Assembly: GCA_900635495.1 (NCBI GenBank)
Contig: LR134136.1
Location: forward strand, 1,674,001 to 1,738,000
Direction: 5' to 3'
DNA: 64,000 nt
DNA from: Atlantibacter hermannii
GTDB taxonomy: Bacteria; Pseudomonadota; Gammaproteobacteria; Enterobacterales; Enterobacteriaceae
A program made the translations under genes and the position numbers. Below the pieces are notes generated by a model, which worked only from the letters and a program-made list of their open reading frames with translations, did not search any database and was not told the DNA's origin. This document shows positions 18,113 through 28,226 of the stretch, in pieces (positions within the stretch are counted from its first letter, which is position 1; each line of letters starts with the position of its first letter).

Positions 18113-20049
18113 CGGCATTGCTTGAGCTCACCGGCATCCATCGCCGGTATCTCTCCGGTGGCGAGCCCGTTGACGTGTTGAAAGGCATTACCCTGAGCAT
18201 TAATGCCGGCGAGATGGTGGCAATTGTTGGCGCGTCCGGCTCCGGTAAATCTACCCTCATGAACATTCTGGGTTGTCTGGATAAGCCGACGTCCGGAAAT
18301 TACAAGGTAGCGGGCGTCGATGTCGCGACGCTTAACAGTGATGAGCTGGCAAAGCTGCGCCGCGAACACTTCGGGTTTATCTTCCAGCGCTATCATTTGC
18401 TGTCTCATTTAACCGCGGCGCAAAACGTTGAGATCCCGGCCATCTACGCTGGCGTAGCGCGTAAAGCCCGTCAGCAGCGCGCTCGTGAACTGCTCGATCG
18501 TCTGGGGCTGGCGGCGCGAGTGGATTATTCCCCTTCGCAGCTTTCTGGCGGACAACAGCAACGCGTCAGCATCGCCAGGGCGTTAATGAACGGTGGGCAG
18601 GTGATCCTGGCGGATGAGCCAACCGGCGCGCTGGACAGCCACTCCGGCGAAGAAGTGATGGCGACCCTGAAACAACTGCGCGATCGCGGGCATACGGTGA
18701 TTATCGTGACCCACGATCCGGCTATTGCCGCCCAGGCGGAGCGGGTCATTGAAATCCGCGATGGCGAAATTATCAGCAACCCGCCCGCCCGGAGCGGCAG
18801 AGCGGCGGCGAAGGTAGAACGCACACCGGCTGACGGCGGCTGGCAGCAACTGACCAGCGGCTTTCGCGAGGCGTTCAGCATGGCGTGGCTCGCCATGGCG
18901 GCCAATAAAATGCGCACGCTGTTAACCATGCTCGGCATCATTATCGGTATCGCGTCAGTGGTATCAATTGTGGTGGTGGGGGACGCGGCCAAGCAACTGG
19001 TGCTGGAGGATATTCGCTCCATTGGCACCAATACCATTGATATTTATCCGGGCACTGACTTCGGCGATGACGACCCGCAGTACCAGCAGGCGCTGAAATA
19101 CGACGATCTGGTAGCCATCCAGAAACAACCCTGGGTGCGTTCAGCAACGCCTGCGCTGTCGAGCAATTTACGGGTGCGCTATGGCAACAAAGACGTGGCG
19201 GCCAGCGCCAACGGCGTCAGCGAACAGTATTTTAACGTATATGGCATGACCTTCAGCGAAGGGAATACGTTTAATCAGGCGCAGCATCAGGGACGCGCGC
19301 AGGTGGTGGTGATTGATGAAAATACCCGTCGCCAGCTGTTTCCGGATAAACGCAACGTCGTGGGTGAAGTGATCCTCGTGGGCAACATGCCCGCCACGAT
19401 CATTGGCGTGGCCCAGGAAAAGCAGTCGATGTTCGGCAGCAGTAAAATTCTGCGCGTCTGGCTACCGTACAGCACCATGTCGGGCAGAGTCATGGGCCAG
19501 TCCTGGCTTAACTCTATCACCGTGCGCGTGAAGGATGGCTACAACAGCCAGGAAGCCGAGCAGCAGCTTACCCGCTTAATGTCGCTACGTCATGGCAAAA
19601 AAGACTTTTTTACCTGGAATATGGACGGATTCCTGCAAACCGCTGAGCGAACCACCCGTACGCTTCAGCTGTTTTTAACGCTGGTCGCGGTGATTTCATT
19701 GCTGGTGGGCGGCATTGGCGTAATGAATATCATGCTGGTTTCCGTCACGGAAAGAACGCGGGAAATCGGTATTCGTATGGCGGTGGGTGCCCGGGCCAGT
19801 GATGTGTTACAGCAGTTCCTGATTGAAGCGGTGCTGGTGTGTCTGGTGGGCGGGGCGCTGGGTATTGGCTTATCCTTGCTTATCGCTTTCACGCTGCAGC
19901 TGTTCCTGCCCGGCTGGCAAATTGGTTTCTCGGGACTGGCGTTATTAACGGCGTTTGTCTGCTCTACCGCCACCGGCATTTTGTTTGGTTGGTTGCCGGC
20001 GCGCAACGCTGCACGGTTAAACCCGGTGGATGCGCTGGCGCGGGAATAG
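18109..20049 (+). CDS. macB: MacB, macrolide-export ATPase/permease
   Basis: A homodimeric mechanotransmission ABC transporter: it drives efflux of substrates from the periplasm through TolC. It is 646 residues (E. coli 648). Walker A GASGSGKS is at 41-48, signature LSGGQQQR at 145-152, Walker B VILADEP at ~165-171. The first membrane helix lies at ~272-295, followed by the large periplasmic domain, then three C-terminal helices from ~520 (LVGGIGVMNIMLVSVTERTREIGI is the typical FtsX-family signature region). It starts inside macA (ATGA). Confidence 0.95.
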   Translation: MTALLELTGIHRRYLSGGEPVDVLKGITLSINAGEMVAIVGASGSGKSTLMNILGCLDKPTSGNYKVAGVDVATLNSDELAKLRREHFGFIFQRYHLLSHLTAAQNVEIPAIYAGVARKARQQRARELLDRLGLAARVDYSPSQLSGGQQQRVSIARALMNGGQVILADEPTGALDSHSGEEVMATLKQLRDRGHTVIIVTHDPAIAAQAERVIEIRDGEIISNPPARSGRAAAKVERTPADGGWQQLTSGFREAFSMAWLAMAANKMRTLLTMLGIIIGIASVVSIVVVGDAAKQLVLEDIRSIGTNTIDIYPGTDFGDDDPQYQQALKYDDLVAIQKQPWVRSATPALSSNLRVRYGNKDVAASANGVSEQYFNVYGMTFSEGNTFNQAQHQGRAQVVVIDENTRRQLFPDKRNVVGEVILVGNMPATIIGVAQEKQSMFGSSKILRVWLPYSTMSGRVMGQSWLNSITVRVKDGYNSQEAEQQLTRLMSLRHGKKDFFTWNMDGFLQTAERTTRTLQLFLTLVAVISLLVGGIGVMNIMLVSVTERTREIGIRMAVGARASDVLQQFLIEAVLVCLVGGALGIGLSLLIAFTLQLFLPGWQIGFSGLALLTAFVCSTATGILFGWLPARNAARLNPVDALARE

Positions 20050-20064
20050 GGTGTAGAGAAAAGT

Positions 20065-20092
20065 AAAATGCCAGCATCAAGGCTGGCATTTT
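20065..20092 (+). terminator. Terminator after macB
   Basis: AAAATGCCAGC / GCTGGCATTTT stem with a 6-base loop, 15 bp after the macB stop. Its symmetry lets it also end cspD transcription from the other strand. Confidence 0.8.
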
Positions 20093-20125
20093 AGCTGTGG
20101 GATGTACACAATAAACACAGAAGCG

Positions 20126-20350
20126 TTAAGCGACAGCCGCCTCTGCCTCCAGGGGAACGATTAGGCTGGCGTGATTGCCTTTGGGCCCCTGATGTACATC
20201 AAACCTGACAATTTGTCCGGCTTTAAGCGTACGGTAACCATCCATCTGGATGGTGGAATAATGAGCGAATATGTCTTCGCCGCCGCCTTCAGGGCAGATA
20301 AATCCAAACCCTTTGGCATTATTGAACCACTTAACAGTACCCGTCTCCAT
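20126..20350 (-). CDS. cspD: CspD, stationary-phase cold-shock-like DNA replication inhibitor
   Basis: A single CSD-fold protein that binds single-stranded DNA and slows replication; it is made in stationary phase, not on cold shock. It is 74 residues, matching E. coli CspD in length and near-identical in sequence. RNP1-like GTVKWFNNAKGFGFI and RNP2-like DIFAHYS are present. The frame is open upstream to 20419, but the start at 20350 (METGTVKWF) is the conserved one. It is divergent from clpS-clpA. In E. coli CspD is a Lon substrate. Confidence 0.95.
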   Translation of the reverse strand: METGTVKWFNNAKGFGFICPEGGGEDIFAHYSTIQMDGYRTLKAGQIVRFDVHQGPKGNHASLIVPLEAEAAVA

Positions 20351-20676
20351 GCTTCGACATCCTTCATGAATCTTATAAGTAAGATGGAATGAACCGGTGG
20401 GTGAGGGTGCGTTGTTCAAAACCTCGCCAACTCACGCCTGTACAATTTAGAGAAATCAGGCAACGCGTCAAGCATTTGACGGGGTGAAATGGACAAGAAT
20501 CAGTCAAAATTTTGAAGCAGTTAACGCTATTGCCATTAATGTGACAGTGTTCGCGGATAGCAATGATAGATGATAGTTATCTGTGAGTTAAGGTAGATTC
20601 AAATGGCGTATAACTGAATGAGCAGCAGGCATGCAGCCTGCGTAACGATTGAGTTAACCGACGATGATTGTGGGCA
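20351..20676. other. cspD-clpS intergenic region
   Basis: 326 bp between divergent genes. It must hold the promoters of cspD and clpSA. I see no open frame of interest, no hairpin and no operator I can name. The clpS start is not preceded by a strong ribosome site. Confidence 0.6.
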
Positions 20677-20997
20677 ATGGGTAAGACGAACGATTGGTTA
20701 GATTTTGAGCGATTGGCGGAAAATAAACTCGATGAGGGGCTAAAACCGCCATCTATGTATAAAGTTATGTTAATGAACGATGATTACACGCCGATGGAAT
20801 TTGTTATTGACGTGCTACAAAAGTTCTTTTCTTATGATGTAGAGCGTGCAACACAATTGATGCTCACGGTTCACTATCAAGGGAAAGCCATCTGCGGCAT
20901 TTTCACCGCAGAAGTCGCTGAGACCAAAGTGGCGATGGTGAATCAGTATGCCAGGAAGCACGAACATCCGTTGCTGTGTACGCAGGAATTAGCCTGA
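20677..20997 (+). CDS. clpS: ClpS, N-degron adaptor for ClpAP
   Basis: An adaptor that binds proteins with N-terminal Leu, Phe, Tyr or Trp and hands them to ClpAP for degradation. It is 106 residues with start MGKTNDWLDF, as in E. coli. The core MYKVMLMNDDYTPMEFV is the conserved segment forming the N-degron pocket, and HYQGKAICGIFTAEVAETK contacts the ClpA N-domain. It is 27 bp upstream of clpA, same strand. Confidence 0.95.
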   Translation: MGKTNDWLDFERLAENKLDEGLKPPSMYKVMLMNDDYTPMEFVIDVLQKFFSYDVERATQLMLTVHYQGKAICGIFTAEVAETKVAMVNQYARKHEHPLLCTQELA

Positions 20998-21024
20998 ACG
21001 GCGGATTTTATTGAGGGGGTGCCT

Positions 21025-23298
21025 ATGCTCAACCAAGAACTGGAACTCAGTTTAAACATGGCTTTCGCCAGAGCGCGCGAGCACCGACATGAGTTTATGA
21101 CTGTCGAGCATCTGTTACTGGCTTTGCTCAGTAACCCATCAGCCCGCGAAGCGCTGGAAGCGTGTTCTGTGGATTTGGTGGCGCTACGACAGGAACTTGA
21201 AGCCTTCATCGAACAAACCACGCCCGTCCTTCCGGCGAGCGAAGAGGAACGCGATACCCAGCCGACGTTGAGTTTTCAACGCGTACTGCAACGCGCGGTA
21301 TTCCATGTCCAGTCGTCAGGCCGTAGCGAAGTGACAGGCGCTAACGTGCTGGTGGCGATTTTCAGCGAGCAGGAGTCTCAGGCCGCTTATCTGTTGCGTA
21401 AGCATGAAGTCAGCCGCCTCGATGTGGTGAACTTCATTTCTCACGGCACGCGTAAAGATGAGCCGCACCAGTCCAGCGGTTCGGAAAACCCAGTTAACGA
21501 AGAGCAAGCAGGCGGGGAGGAGCGTATGGAAAACTTCACCACCAATCTCAACCAGCTTGCGCGCGTCGGTGGCATCGACCCGCTGATTGGTCGTGATAAG
21601 GAACTGGAGCGAGCGATTCAGGTATTGTGCCGCCGTCGGAAAAACAACCCGTTGCTGGTAGGGGAATCCGGCGTCGGGAAAACCGCCATTGCTGAAGGTC
21701 TCGCCTGGCGTATTGTCCAGGGCGATGTGCCGGAAATTATGGCCGACTGCACTGTTTATTCACTTGATATTGGTTCGCTGCTGGCAGGCACCAAATATCG
21801 TGGTGATTTTGAAAAACGTTTCAAAGCGCTGCTTAAACAACTTGAGCAAGACGCCAATAGCATTCTGTTTATTGATGAAATCCACACCATCATTGGTGCA
21901 GGCGCGGCGTCTGGCGGCCAGGTTGATGCAGCAAACCTCATCAAACCGCTGCTCTCCAGCGGCAAGATCCGTGTGATGGGTTCAACCACTTATCAGGAAT
22001 TCAGTAATATTTTTGAAAAAGACCGCGCCCTGGCGCGTCGCTTCCAGAAAATCGATATTACTGAGCCGTCAGTGGAAGAAACGGTGCAGATCATCAACGG
22101 CCTGAAACCGAAATACGAAGCGCATCATGATGTGCGTTATACGGCGAAAGCGGTGCGTGCGGCGGTAGAGCTGGCGGTGAAATACATCAATGACCGCCAT
22201 TTGCCGGATAAAGCCATTGATGTTATCGACGAAGCGGGTGCGCGTGCACGCCTGATGCCGGTCAGCAAACGCAAGAAAACCGTTAACGTGGCGGATATTG
22301 AATCCGTGGTGGCGCGCATTGCGCGTATTCCGGAGAAAAGCGTATCGGCAAGCGATCGCGATACCCTGAAGAGCCTTGGCGACCGCCTGAAAATGCTGGT
22401 GTTTGGCCAGGATACCGCTATCGAAGCATTAACCGAAGCGATCAAGATGAGCCGCGCTGGGTTGGGTCATGACCACAAACCGGTAGGGTCATTCCTGTTC
22501 GCCGGGCCGACCGGGGTGGGTAAAACCGAAGTTACCGTTCAGCTCGCGAAATCGCTGGGTATCGAACTGCTGCGCTTTGATATGTCCGAATATATGGAAC
22601 GTCACACCGTTAGCCGTTTGATTGGCGCGCCTCCGGGTTATGTCGGTTTCGATCAGGGCGGTCTGTTAACGGATGCAGTGATTAAACATCCGCACGCGGT
22701 GCTGCTGCTCGATGAAATCGAAAAAGCGCATCCGGACGTCTTTAACCTGCTGTTGCAGGTTATGGACAACGGTACGCTGACCGATAACAACGGCCGCAAA
22801 GCGGATTTCCGCAACGTGATTCTGGTTATGACGACCAACGCCGGGGTGCGCGAAACCGAACGTAAGACCATCGGTTTGATCCAACAGGATAACAGCACCG
22901 ACGCGATGGAAGAGATCAAGAAGATCTTTACGCCGGAGTTCCGCAACCGTCTGGATAACATCATTTGGTTTAACCATCTCAGTACCGAGGTTATCCATCA
23001 GGTGGTTGATAAGTTTATCGTCGAACTTCAGGTCCAGCTCGATCAGAAAGGCGTATCGCTGGAAGTTAGTCAGGAATCACGTGACTGGCTGGCGGAGAAA
23101 GGCTATGACCGGGCGATGGGCGCACGTCCAATGGCGCGCGTTATTCAGGATAACCTGAAAAAACCGCTGGCGAACGAACTGCTGTTCGGCTCGCTGGTTG
23201 ATGGTGGACAGGTGACCGTGGCGCTGGATAAAGAGAAGGGCGAACTGACCTATCATTTCCAGAGTGCCCAAAAGCACAAGCCGGAAGCGGCGCATTAA
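21025..23298 (+). CDS. clpA: ClpA, AAA+ unfoldase of the ClpAP protease
   Basis: A hexameric unfoldase that feeds substrates to ClpP, including SsrA-tagged and N-degron proteins. It is 757 residues (E. coli 758). The N-domain binds ClpS. The first AAA+ module has GESGVGKT at ~213-220 and LFIDEIHT; the second has GPTGVGKT at ~494-501 and LLLDEIEKAH, followed by an IGL-type ClpP-docking loop (TIGLIQQD). ATG 21025 was chosen over GTG 21019 because it keeps the MLNQELELSL start and a GGGGG ribosome site 5 bp away. Confidence 0.97.
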   Translation: MLNQELELSLNMAFARAREHRHEFMTVEHLLLALLSNPSAREALEACSVDLVALRQELEAFIEQTTPVLPASEEERDTQPTLSFQRVLQRAVFHVQSSGRSEVTGANVLVAIFSEQESQAAYLLRKHEVSRLDVVNFISHGTRKDEPHQSSGSENPVNEEQAGGEERMENFTTNLNQLARVGGIDPLIGRDKELERAIQVLCRRRKNNPLLVGESGVGKTAIAEGLAWRIVQGDVPEIMADCTVYSLDIGSLLAGTKYRGDFEKRFKALLKQLEQDANSILFIDEIHTIIGAGAASGGQVDAANLIKPLLSSGKIRVMGSTTYQEFSNIFEKDRALARRFQKIDITEPSVEETVQIINGLKPKYEAHHDVRYTAKAVRAAVELAVKYINDRHLPDKAIDVIDEAGARARLMPVSKRKKTVNVADIESVVARIARIPEKSVSASDRDTLKSLGDRLKMLVFGQDTAIEALTEAIKMSRAGLGHDHKPVGSFLFAGPTGVGKTEVTVQLAKSLGIELLRFDMSEYMERHTVSRLIGAPPGYVGFDQGGLLTDAVIKHPHAVLLLDEIEKAHPDVFNLLLQVMDNGTLTDNNGRKADFRNVILVMTTNAGVRETERKTIGLIQQDNSTDAMEEIKKIFTPEFRNRLDNIIWFNHLSTEVIHQVVDKFIVELQVQLDQKGVSLEVSQESRDWLAEKGYDRAMGARPMARVIQDNLKKPLANELLFGSLVDGGQVTVALDKEKGELTYHFQSAQKHKPEAAH

Positions 23299-23313
23299 TT
23301 CTTCACGATAAAT

Positions 23314-23343
23314 AAAAGGCCGGGGAATTTCCCCGGCCTTTTT
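23314..23343. terminator. Bidirectional terminator between clpA and infA
   Basis: Stem AAAAGGCCGGGG / CCCCGGCCTTTT with an AATTT-type loop. It serves clpA on the plus strand and infA on the minus strand. The whole clpA-infA gap is 89 bp and holds only this hairpin; the serW tRNA gene found here in E. coli is absent. Confidence 0.9.
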
Positions 23344-23387
23344 GTATTCAGAGCGCCGCAAAGCAGCAGCGCCGATGCGAGTATTAC

Positions 23388-23609
<222 letters not shown>

Positions 23610-23869
23610 ATCCTCTGGGGTATCACTACCAATGTTTTGAACCGGCAAGATAATGCCCAAGTTCACCAAATATGTAAAGATTTTGCGGTGGATAAACCGG
23701 CAAAGTTGATTCTGCGCATGACCCGATGGCACGGCAACAACCGCAACCAGAACGCAAACGTTAAGGGAGAAAAAAGCCTTGGCTGTGGATCCTAAACGGC
23801 GGCGGGTAATGTGAAGAGTTTTCTCTGCGGGCACAAGTATAGCACTTCCCGCCATAAAGTGCCGAAAAC

Positions 23870-24577
23870 TTACAGACTGCATATATCAAACAGGATTTGC
23901 GGTACCCAGCAACGCGAAGGCAGCTGTTGTGGCTTTAACAGGCTGAGATAATTGAGGTAATCCCGTCGCGCTATCTCTGTCGCGCCTAGTGACGCGGTAT
24001 GGCTGTTAAGCACCTGACAGTCAATCAACTGGCCGCCCTGACGAATAAAGTAGTCACAAAACACCAGTAGCGCTGTCTTGGAGGCGTTTTCCCGACGGCT
24101 GAACATCGACTCACCGCAAAACAGCGCGCCCTGGGCTACGCCGTACATGCCGCCTACCAGCTCATCCTGATGCCAGACCTCGATGGAATGGGCATGCCCG
24201 AGTTCATGTAATCGGACATAAGCCGCCAGTACATCCGGCGTGATCCAGGTGCCCTCATCCCGATCGCTGGCGCAGGCGTCGATCACCTGGCCGAAGGCAT
24301 GGTTTAACGTGACGGTGTAGGGCGAACGGTTATGAAAACGCCGCATACTACGGCTGATATGAAACTGCTCAGGAAACAGCACGGCACGTGGATCGGGCGA
24401 CCACCATAAAATGGGATCGCCCGGTGAAAACCACGGGAAAATACCGCGCTGGTAAGCCATTAACAGACGCGCAGGGCTCAGATCGCCCCCCAGCGCCAGC
24501 AGGCCATTCGGTTCCCGCAACGCCCCTTCCGGGGACGGAAAGGTGATGGACTCACGAGAAAGCTGAACCAGACGCAT
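23870..24577 (-). CDS. aat: Leucyl/phenylalanyl-tRNA-protein transferase
   Basis: Adds Leu or Phe from aminoacyl-tRNA to the N-terminus of proteins starting with Arg or Lys, making N-degrons that ClpS-ClpAP recognise; its place near clpSA fits. It is 235 residues (E. coli 234). Family motifs GLLALGGDLSP, GIFPWFSPGDPILWWSPDPR and GESMFSR are present. Start 24577 (MRLVQLSR) was preferred to an in-frame codon five residues upstream. The last residues (PQILFDICSL) differ from E. coli. Confidence 0.95.
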   Translation of the reverse strand: MRLVQLSRESITFPSPEGALREPNGLLALGGDLSPARLLMAYQRGIFPWFSPGDPILWWSPDPRAVLFPEQFHISRSMRRFHNRSPYTVTLNHAFGQVIDACASDRDEGTWITPDVLAAYVRLHELGHAHSIEVWHQDELVGGMYGVAQGALFCGESMFSRRENASKTALLVFCDYFIRQGGQLIDCQVLNSHTASLGATEIARRDYLNYLSLLKPQQLPSRCWVPQILFDICSL

Positions 24578-24608
24578 CTTACCGGGCTCCACCGCAGGAC
24601 ATTATCGT

Positions 24609-26348
24609 TTAATCACAATCATAGACTACGGAAGACTGGCGAAACTGGTAATATCGTCCCTGTTTTGCCATGAGCTCGTCATGATTACCACTTTCAATGA
24701 TTTGACCATTATCCATCACCACGATGCGGTTGAAATCAGCCAAACCGCGCAGACGATGGGTGATCATCAGAACGGTTTTGTTTGCCGTTACCGTATCCAG
24801 CAACGATAAAATTTGCTGTTCCGTCCCTGCATCCAGACCTTCCGTGGGCTCGTCGAGCAACATCAGCGGTGCATCATGGAGCAGGGCGCGGGCGATGGCT
24901 AACCGCCGTAATTCACCACCGGAGAGCTGGCGTCCGCCTTCACCGAGCCAGCTATTCAGACCGCCATCTTCTAGCAGTTTCTCCAGACCAACCTGGGTTA
25001 AGGTACTGGCAAGCCGGGCATCGCTGGCCTGCGGGGCGGCGAGCAGAAGATTATCACGCAGCGTGGCGCTAAACAGATGTACACGCTGGGGCACCACGCT
25101 CATGCTGGCACGCAGCGCGCTTTCGCTGTACTGGGTAAGGGGCAGACCGGCAAGCGTAATTTCACCCTGCTGCGGGTCCCAGGCGCGGGTAAGCAGTTGC
25201 AGCAGCGTCGATTTACCGCAACCGGTGCGGCCCAGCAGCGCCACGCGTTCGCCCCCCTGAATAGTCAGCGAGACCTGGTTTAATGCGGGTTGCGCCTGTT
25301 GGGAGTAACGGAAGCTAACCTTATCAAAGGTGACGGCCGCCTGTTCGGGCGCGCTCATGGTTGCGTCAGAAAACGTGACATCGGGCTGTTGTTCGGTCAA
25401 CTGGGTGACGCGCAGCGCACTGGCGATCACCTGGCCTAAATGCTGGAATGCGCCGGTAACAGGGGCAAGCGCTTCAAAGGCAGCCAGCGCGCAGAACACA
25501 AACAGCGCAATCAGCGCGCCAGGCGCGGTATTACCGCCTACACCGCCTGCCGCCATCCACAGCATCAGAACCACGGTCATCCCGCTGATCAACATCATCA
25601 CGGCCTGCGAGATCGCAGTGAGGCCTGCCTGGCGGCGTTGCGCTTCCTGCCATTCGCTTTCGGTGCTGTCCAGCGCGTCACGGTAGCGACTGGCGGCGTT
25701 AAAAATCGTCAGCTCGGCATGACCAATCAACCAGGCGGTGAGCTGCTGGCGATACTGCGCGCGCAGGGCGGTAAGCGCTTCCCCCGTGCTTTTGCCTGCG
25801 CGATAGAAAAGGGGCGGGAGCAGCAACACGGTCAGCAGCATGATCCCACCCAGCGTTAACGCCAGCGTGACATCCAGTACCGATAACCCAACGGCGACCA
25901 CCAGAATCACGACCAGAGCACCTGCCAGCGGTGAAATGACGCGCAGGTAAAGATGGTCGAGGGTATCAACATCGGCCACCAGACGGTTTAATAACTCGCC
26001 CTGACGAAACCGGGCGATGCCTGATGGTGAAAGCGGCAGCACTTTGCTGAAGGTATAGACCCGCAGGTGCGCCAGCACGCGGAAGGTGGCGTCATGGCTC
26101 ACCAGGCGTTCAAAATACCGGCCCGCGGTGCGAGTGATTGCCGCGCCACGCACCCCTGCTGCAGGCAGCATATAGTTAAAGGAATAAACGCCCGCGACAC
26201 CAACTACCGCAGAAGCGGACAAAAACCATCCCGACAGCGTTAACAGTCCGATACTGGCAAGCAGAGTAATAATCGCCAGCACCACACCCAGGCTTAACAT
26301 CCATTTGTGGCGCTTATATAACGCCAGATAAGGTAGCAGTGCGCGCAT
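24609..26348 (-). CDS. cydC: CydC, heterodimeric ABC transporter of glutathione/cysteine
   Basis: With CydD it forms an inner-membrane ABC transporter required for cytochrome bd assembly and periplasmic redox balance. It is 579 residues (E. coli 573), with a slightly longer C-terminal tail ending SSVVYDCD. An N-terminal six-helix domain is followed by the nucleotide-binding domain with GRTGCGKS at ~373-380, signature LSGGELRR and LMLLDEPTEGLD. Its start abuts the cydD stop with no gap; aat begins 31 bp downstream. Confidence 0.95.
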   Translation of the reverse strand: MRALLPYLALYKRHKWMLSLGVVLAIITLLASIGLLTLSGWFLSASAVVGVAGVYSFNYMLPAAGVRGAAITRTAGRYFERLVSHDATFRVLAHLRVYTFSKVLPLSPSGIARFRQGELLNRLVADVDTLDHLYLRVISPLAGALVVILVVAVGLSVLDVTLALTLGGIMLLTVLLLPPLFYRAGKSTGEALTALRAQYRQQLTAWLIGHAELTIFNAASRYRDALDSTESEWQEAQRRQAGLTAISQAVMMLISGMTVVLMLWMAAGGVGGNTAPGALIALFVFCALAAFEALAPVTGAFQHLGQVIASALRVTQLTEQQPDVTFSDATMSAPEQAAVTFDKVSFRYSQQAQPALNQVSLTIQGGERVALLGRTGCGKSTLLQLLTRAWDPQQGEITLAGLPLTQYSESALRASMSVVPQRVHLFSATLRDNLLLAAPQASDARLASTLTQVGLEKLLEDGGLNSWLGEGGRQLSGGELRRLAIARALLHDAPLMLLDEPTEGLDAGTEQQILSLLDTVTANKTVLMITHRLRGLADFNRIVVMDNGQIIESGNHDELMAKQGRYYQFRQSSVVYDCD

Positions 26349-28112
26349 TTAAATCTCCTCCTGGCGGTGGGCAAGCAGGGCGGCAAAATGGCTGTTCGCG
26401 TGTGCCAACGTCTCAAAGCGTCCCTGTTCAACAATCAGGCCGTTGCGCATCACCCATATCTCATCCCATTCGCGAATGTAATCGAGCTGGTGCGTCACCA
26501 TAATGGAAGTTTGATTGCGGGAGGCGGCATTCAACGCCTGCATAACTTTCATCTCACTGTGGGCATCAAGACTGGCGGCTGGCTCATCCAGCATCAGTAA
26601 TTTGCAGGGCGTCAACAACGCGCGCGCCACCGCGACACGCTGCGCCTGGCCCACGGACAATCCAGCGCCCTGATCGCCAATCGGCGTATCCAGCCCTTGA
26701 GGCAACTGATCAATAAATTCGCTGACCGAGGCCTTATCAAGCGCGGTTTGCAGCGCGCTTTCGCTGGCGTTCGGCTCCGCGAGCAACACGTTATCGCGCA
26801 GCCCTGGCGCAGGTAACTGGGGATTTTGCCCGACCCAGCTCAAACATTCGCGCCAGGCCTGGGGATCGAGATCGCGCAGTTCGGCGTCGTTCACCGTCAG
26901 CGAACCTTCATAGGGTAAAAAGCCCGAAAGCACATTTAACAGCGAACTTTTTCCCGCGCCGCTTTGCCCGACAATCGCTACGCGCTGGCCTGGCGCAAGC
27001 GTAAAGTTAAGCGGCCCAGCCAGGGCTTTACCTTCGGGAGAGAGAATGATCAGATTGTGGGCGCGTAGCGTCAGCGGGTCGTTATTGACCTTCAGCGTGC
27101 CCTGTGTCGGGCTTTGCAGCGGTGACTCAAGAAACGTTTTCAGGCTATCAGCGGCACCGACGGCCTGAGCTTTCGCGTGATAGAACGTGCCCAGATCGCG
27201 CAGCGGCTGGAAAAATTCCGGCGCAAGGATCAGCGTCAGGAACCCCGCGAACAGTGTCACAGCGGTGCCGTAATGGCCAAAATCCAGTTCACCCAGATAA
27301 GAAAAGCCAAAGTAAACGGCCACCAACGCAATGGACAGCGAGGTGAAAAATTCGAGAACGCCGGAAGATAAAAATGCCAGTCGCAGCACTTCCATGGTTC
27401 GACGGCGGAAGTCGACTGACGCTTCGCGGATATTTTCGGTCTCTGCCGCGCCGCGGTTAAACAGCCGCAGCGTTTCCAGGCCGCGCAAACGGTCAAGGAA
27501 GTTGCCGCTCAATCGCGCAAGCGCTGCGAAATTACGCCGGTTGGCGTCAGCGGCGCCCATACCGACCATAGCCATAAACATCGGGATTAGCGGCGCCGTG
27601 CCCAACAGGATCATTGCGGCTGCCCAGTTCACCGGGAAAATCACCACCACAATTAACAGCGGCACCGCGCCTGCCAGCGCCATTTGCGGCAAATAGCGGG
27701 CATAGTAATCATGCATGTCGTCAATTTGTTCAAGGATCAGCGTCGCCCAACTCCCGGCAGGCTTGCCGTTAATCCACGCCGGGCCAGCCTGCTGCAGGCG
27801 GTCTAACACCTGTTTGCGAACTTCCCGTCTGATATGCACCCCGGCACGAAAGCCCACCTTTTCCCGTACCCATACCAGCCAGGCGCGCAGAATAAAGATC
27901 AGCACCAGCAGGATGAACGGAAACAGCAACGCTTCGCGCGGGATGTTTTCCATTATCATATGGTTGAGAATACGGGCCAGAATCCAGGCCTGGGCTATGA
28001 TTAACAGCCCGGTTATGACGCCCAGCAGGCGTGACAGATTCAGCCAGCGGCGGGAGATTACACTTTGCTGTTTTAACCAGCGGGTCAGTTCTTGTTGGCG
28101 GGTTTTATTCAT
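26349..28112 (-). CDS. cydD: CydD, heterodimeric ABC transporter of glutathione/cysteine
   Basis: Partner of CydC; the CydDC complex exports thiols (or imports them, as more recent work argues for heme-linked activity) and is needed for cytochrome bd. It is 587 residues (E. coli 588). The transmembrane half occupies residues 1-330. Walker A GQSGAGKS is at ~381-388, the signature appears in the degenerate form LSVGQAQR, and the Walker B is LLMLDEPAASLD. First gene of cydDC-aat, 114 bp downstream of trxB. Confidence 0.95.
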   Translation of the reverse strand: MNKTRQQELTRWLKQQSVISRRWLNLSRLLGVITGLLIIAQAWILARILNHMIMENIPREALLFPFILLVLIFILRAWLVWVREKVGFRAGVHIRREVRKQVLDRLQQAGPAWINGKPAGSWATLILEQIDDMHDYYARYLPQMALAGAVPLLIVVVIFPVNWAAAMILLGTAPLIPMFMAMVGMGAADANRRNFAALARLSGNFLDRLRGLETLRLFNRGAAETENIREASVDFRRRTMEVLRLAFLSSGVLEFFTSLSIALVAVYFGFSYLGELDFGHYGTAVTLFAGFLTLILAPEFFQPLRDLGTFYHAKAQAVGAADSLKTFLESPLQSPTQGTLKVNNDPLTLRAHNLIILSPEGKALAGPLNFTLAPGQRVAIVGQSGAGKSSLLNVLSGFLPYEGSLTVNDAELRDLDPQAWRECLSWVGQNPQLPAPGLRDNVLLAEPNASESALQTALDKASVSEFIDQLPQGLDTPIGDQGAGLSVGQAQRVAVARALLTPCKLLMLDEPAASLDAHSEMKVMQALNAASRNQTSIMVTHQLDYIREWDEIWVMRNGLIVEQGRFETLAHANSHFAALLAHRQEEI

Positions 28113-28180
28113 TGGGTTGTAAGCAGGCGAAAGTCCAGTGAACTAAGGGTGTGAAAGCGCGCAGCCATGTTACAACGTCA

Positions 28181-28212
28181 AAAAAAGAAAGGCGACTTAT
28201 TCAGTCGCCTTA
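28181..28212 (-). terminator. Terminator after trxB
   Basis: On the minus strand AAGGCGACT / AGTCGCCTT stem followed by TCTTTTTTT. It lies just downstream of the trxB stop and ahead of cydD. Confidence 0.85.
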
Positions 28213-28226
28213 TTTAACTTGCAGAA

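Noticed and set aside
23299..23387. A hidden tRNA between clpA and infA
   Set aside because: The 89-bp gap is filled by a terminator and has no T-arm (GGTTCGAATCC) sequence.
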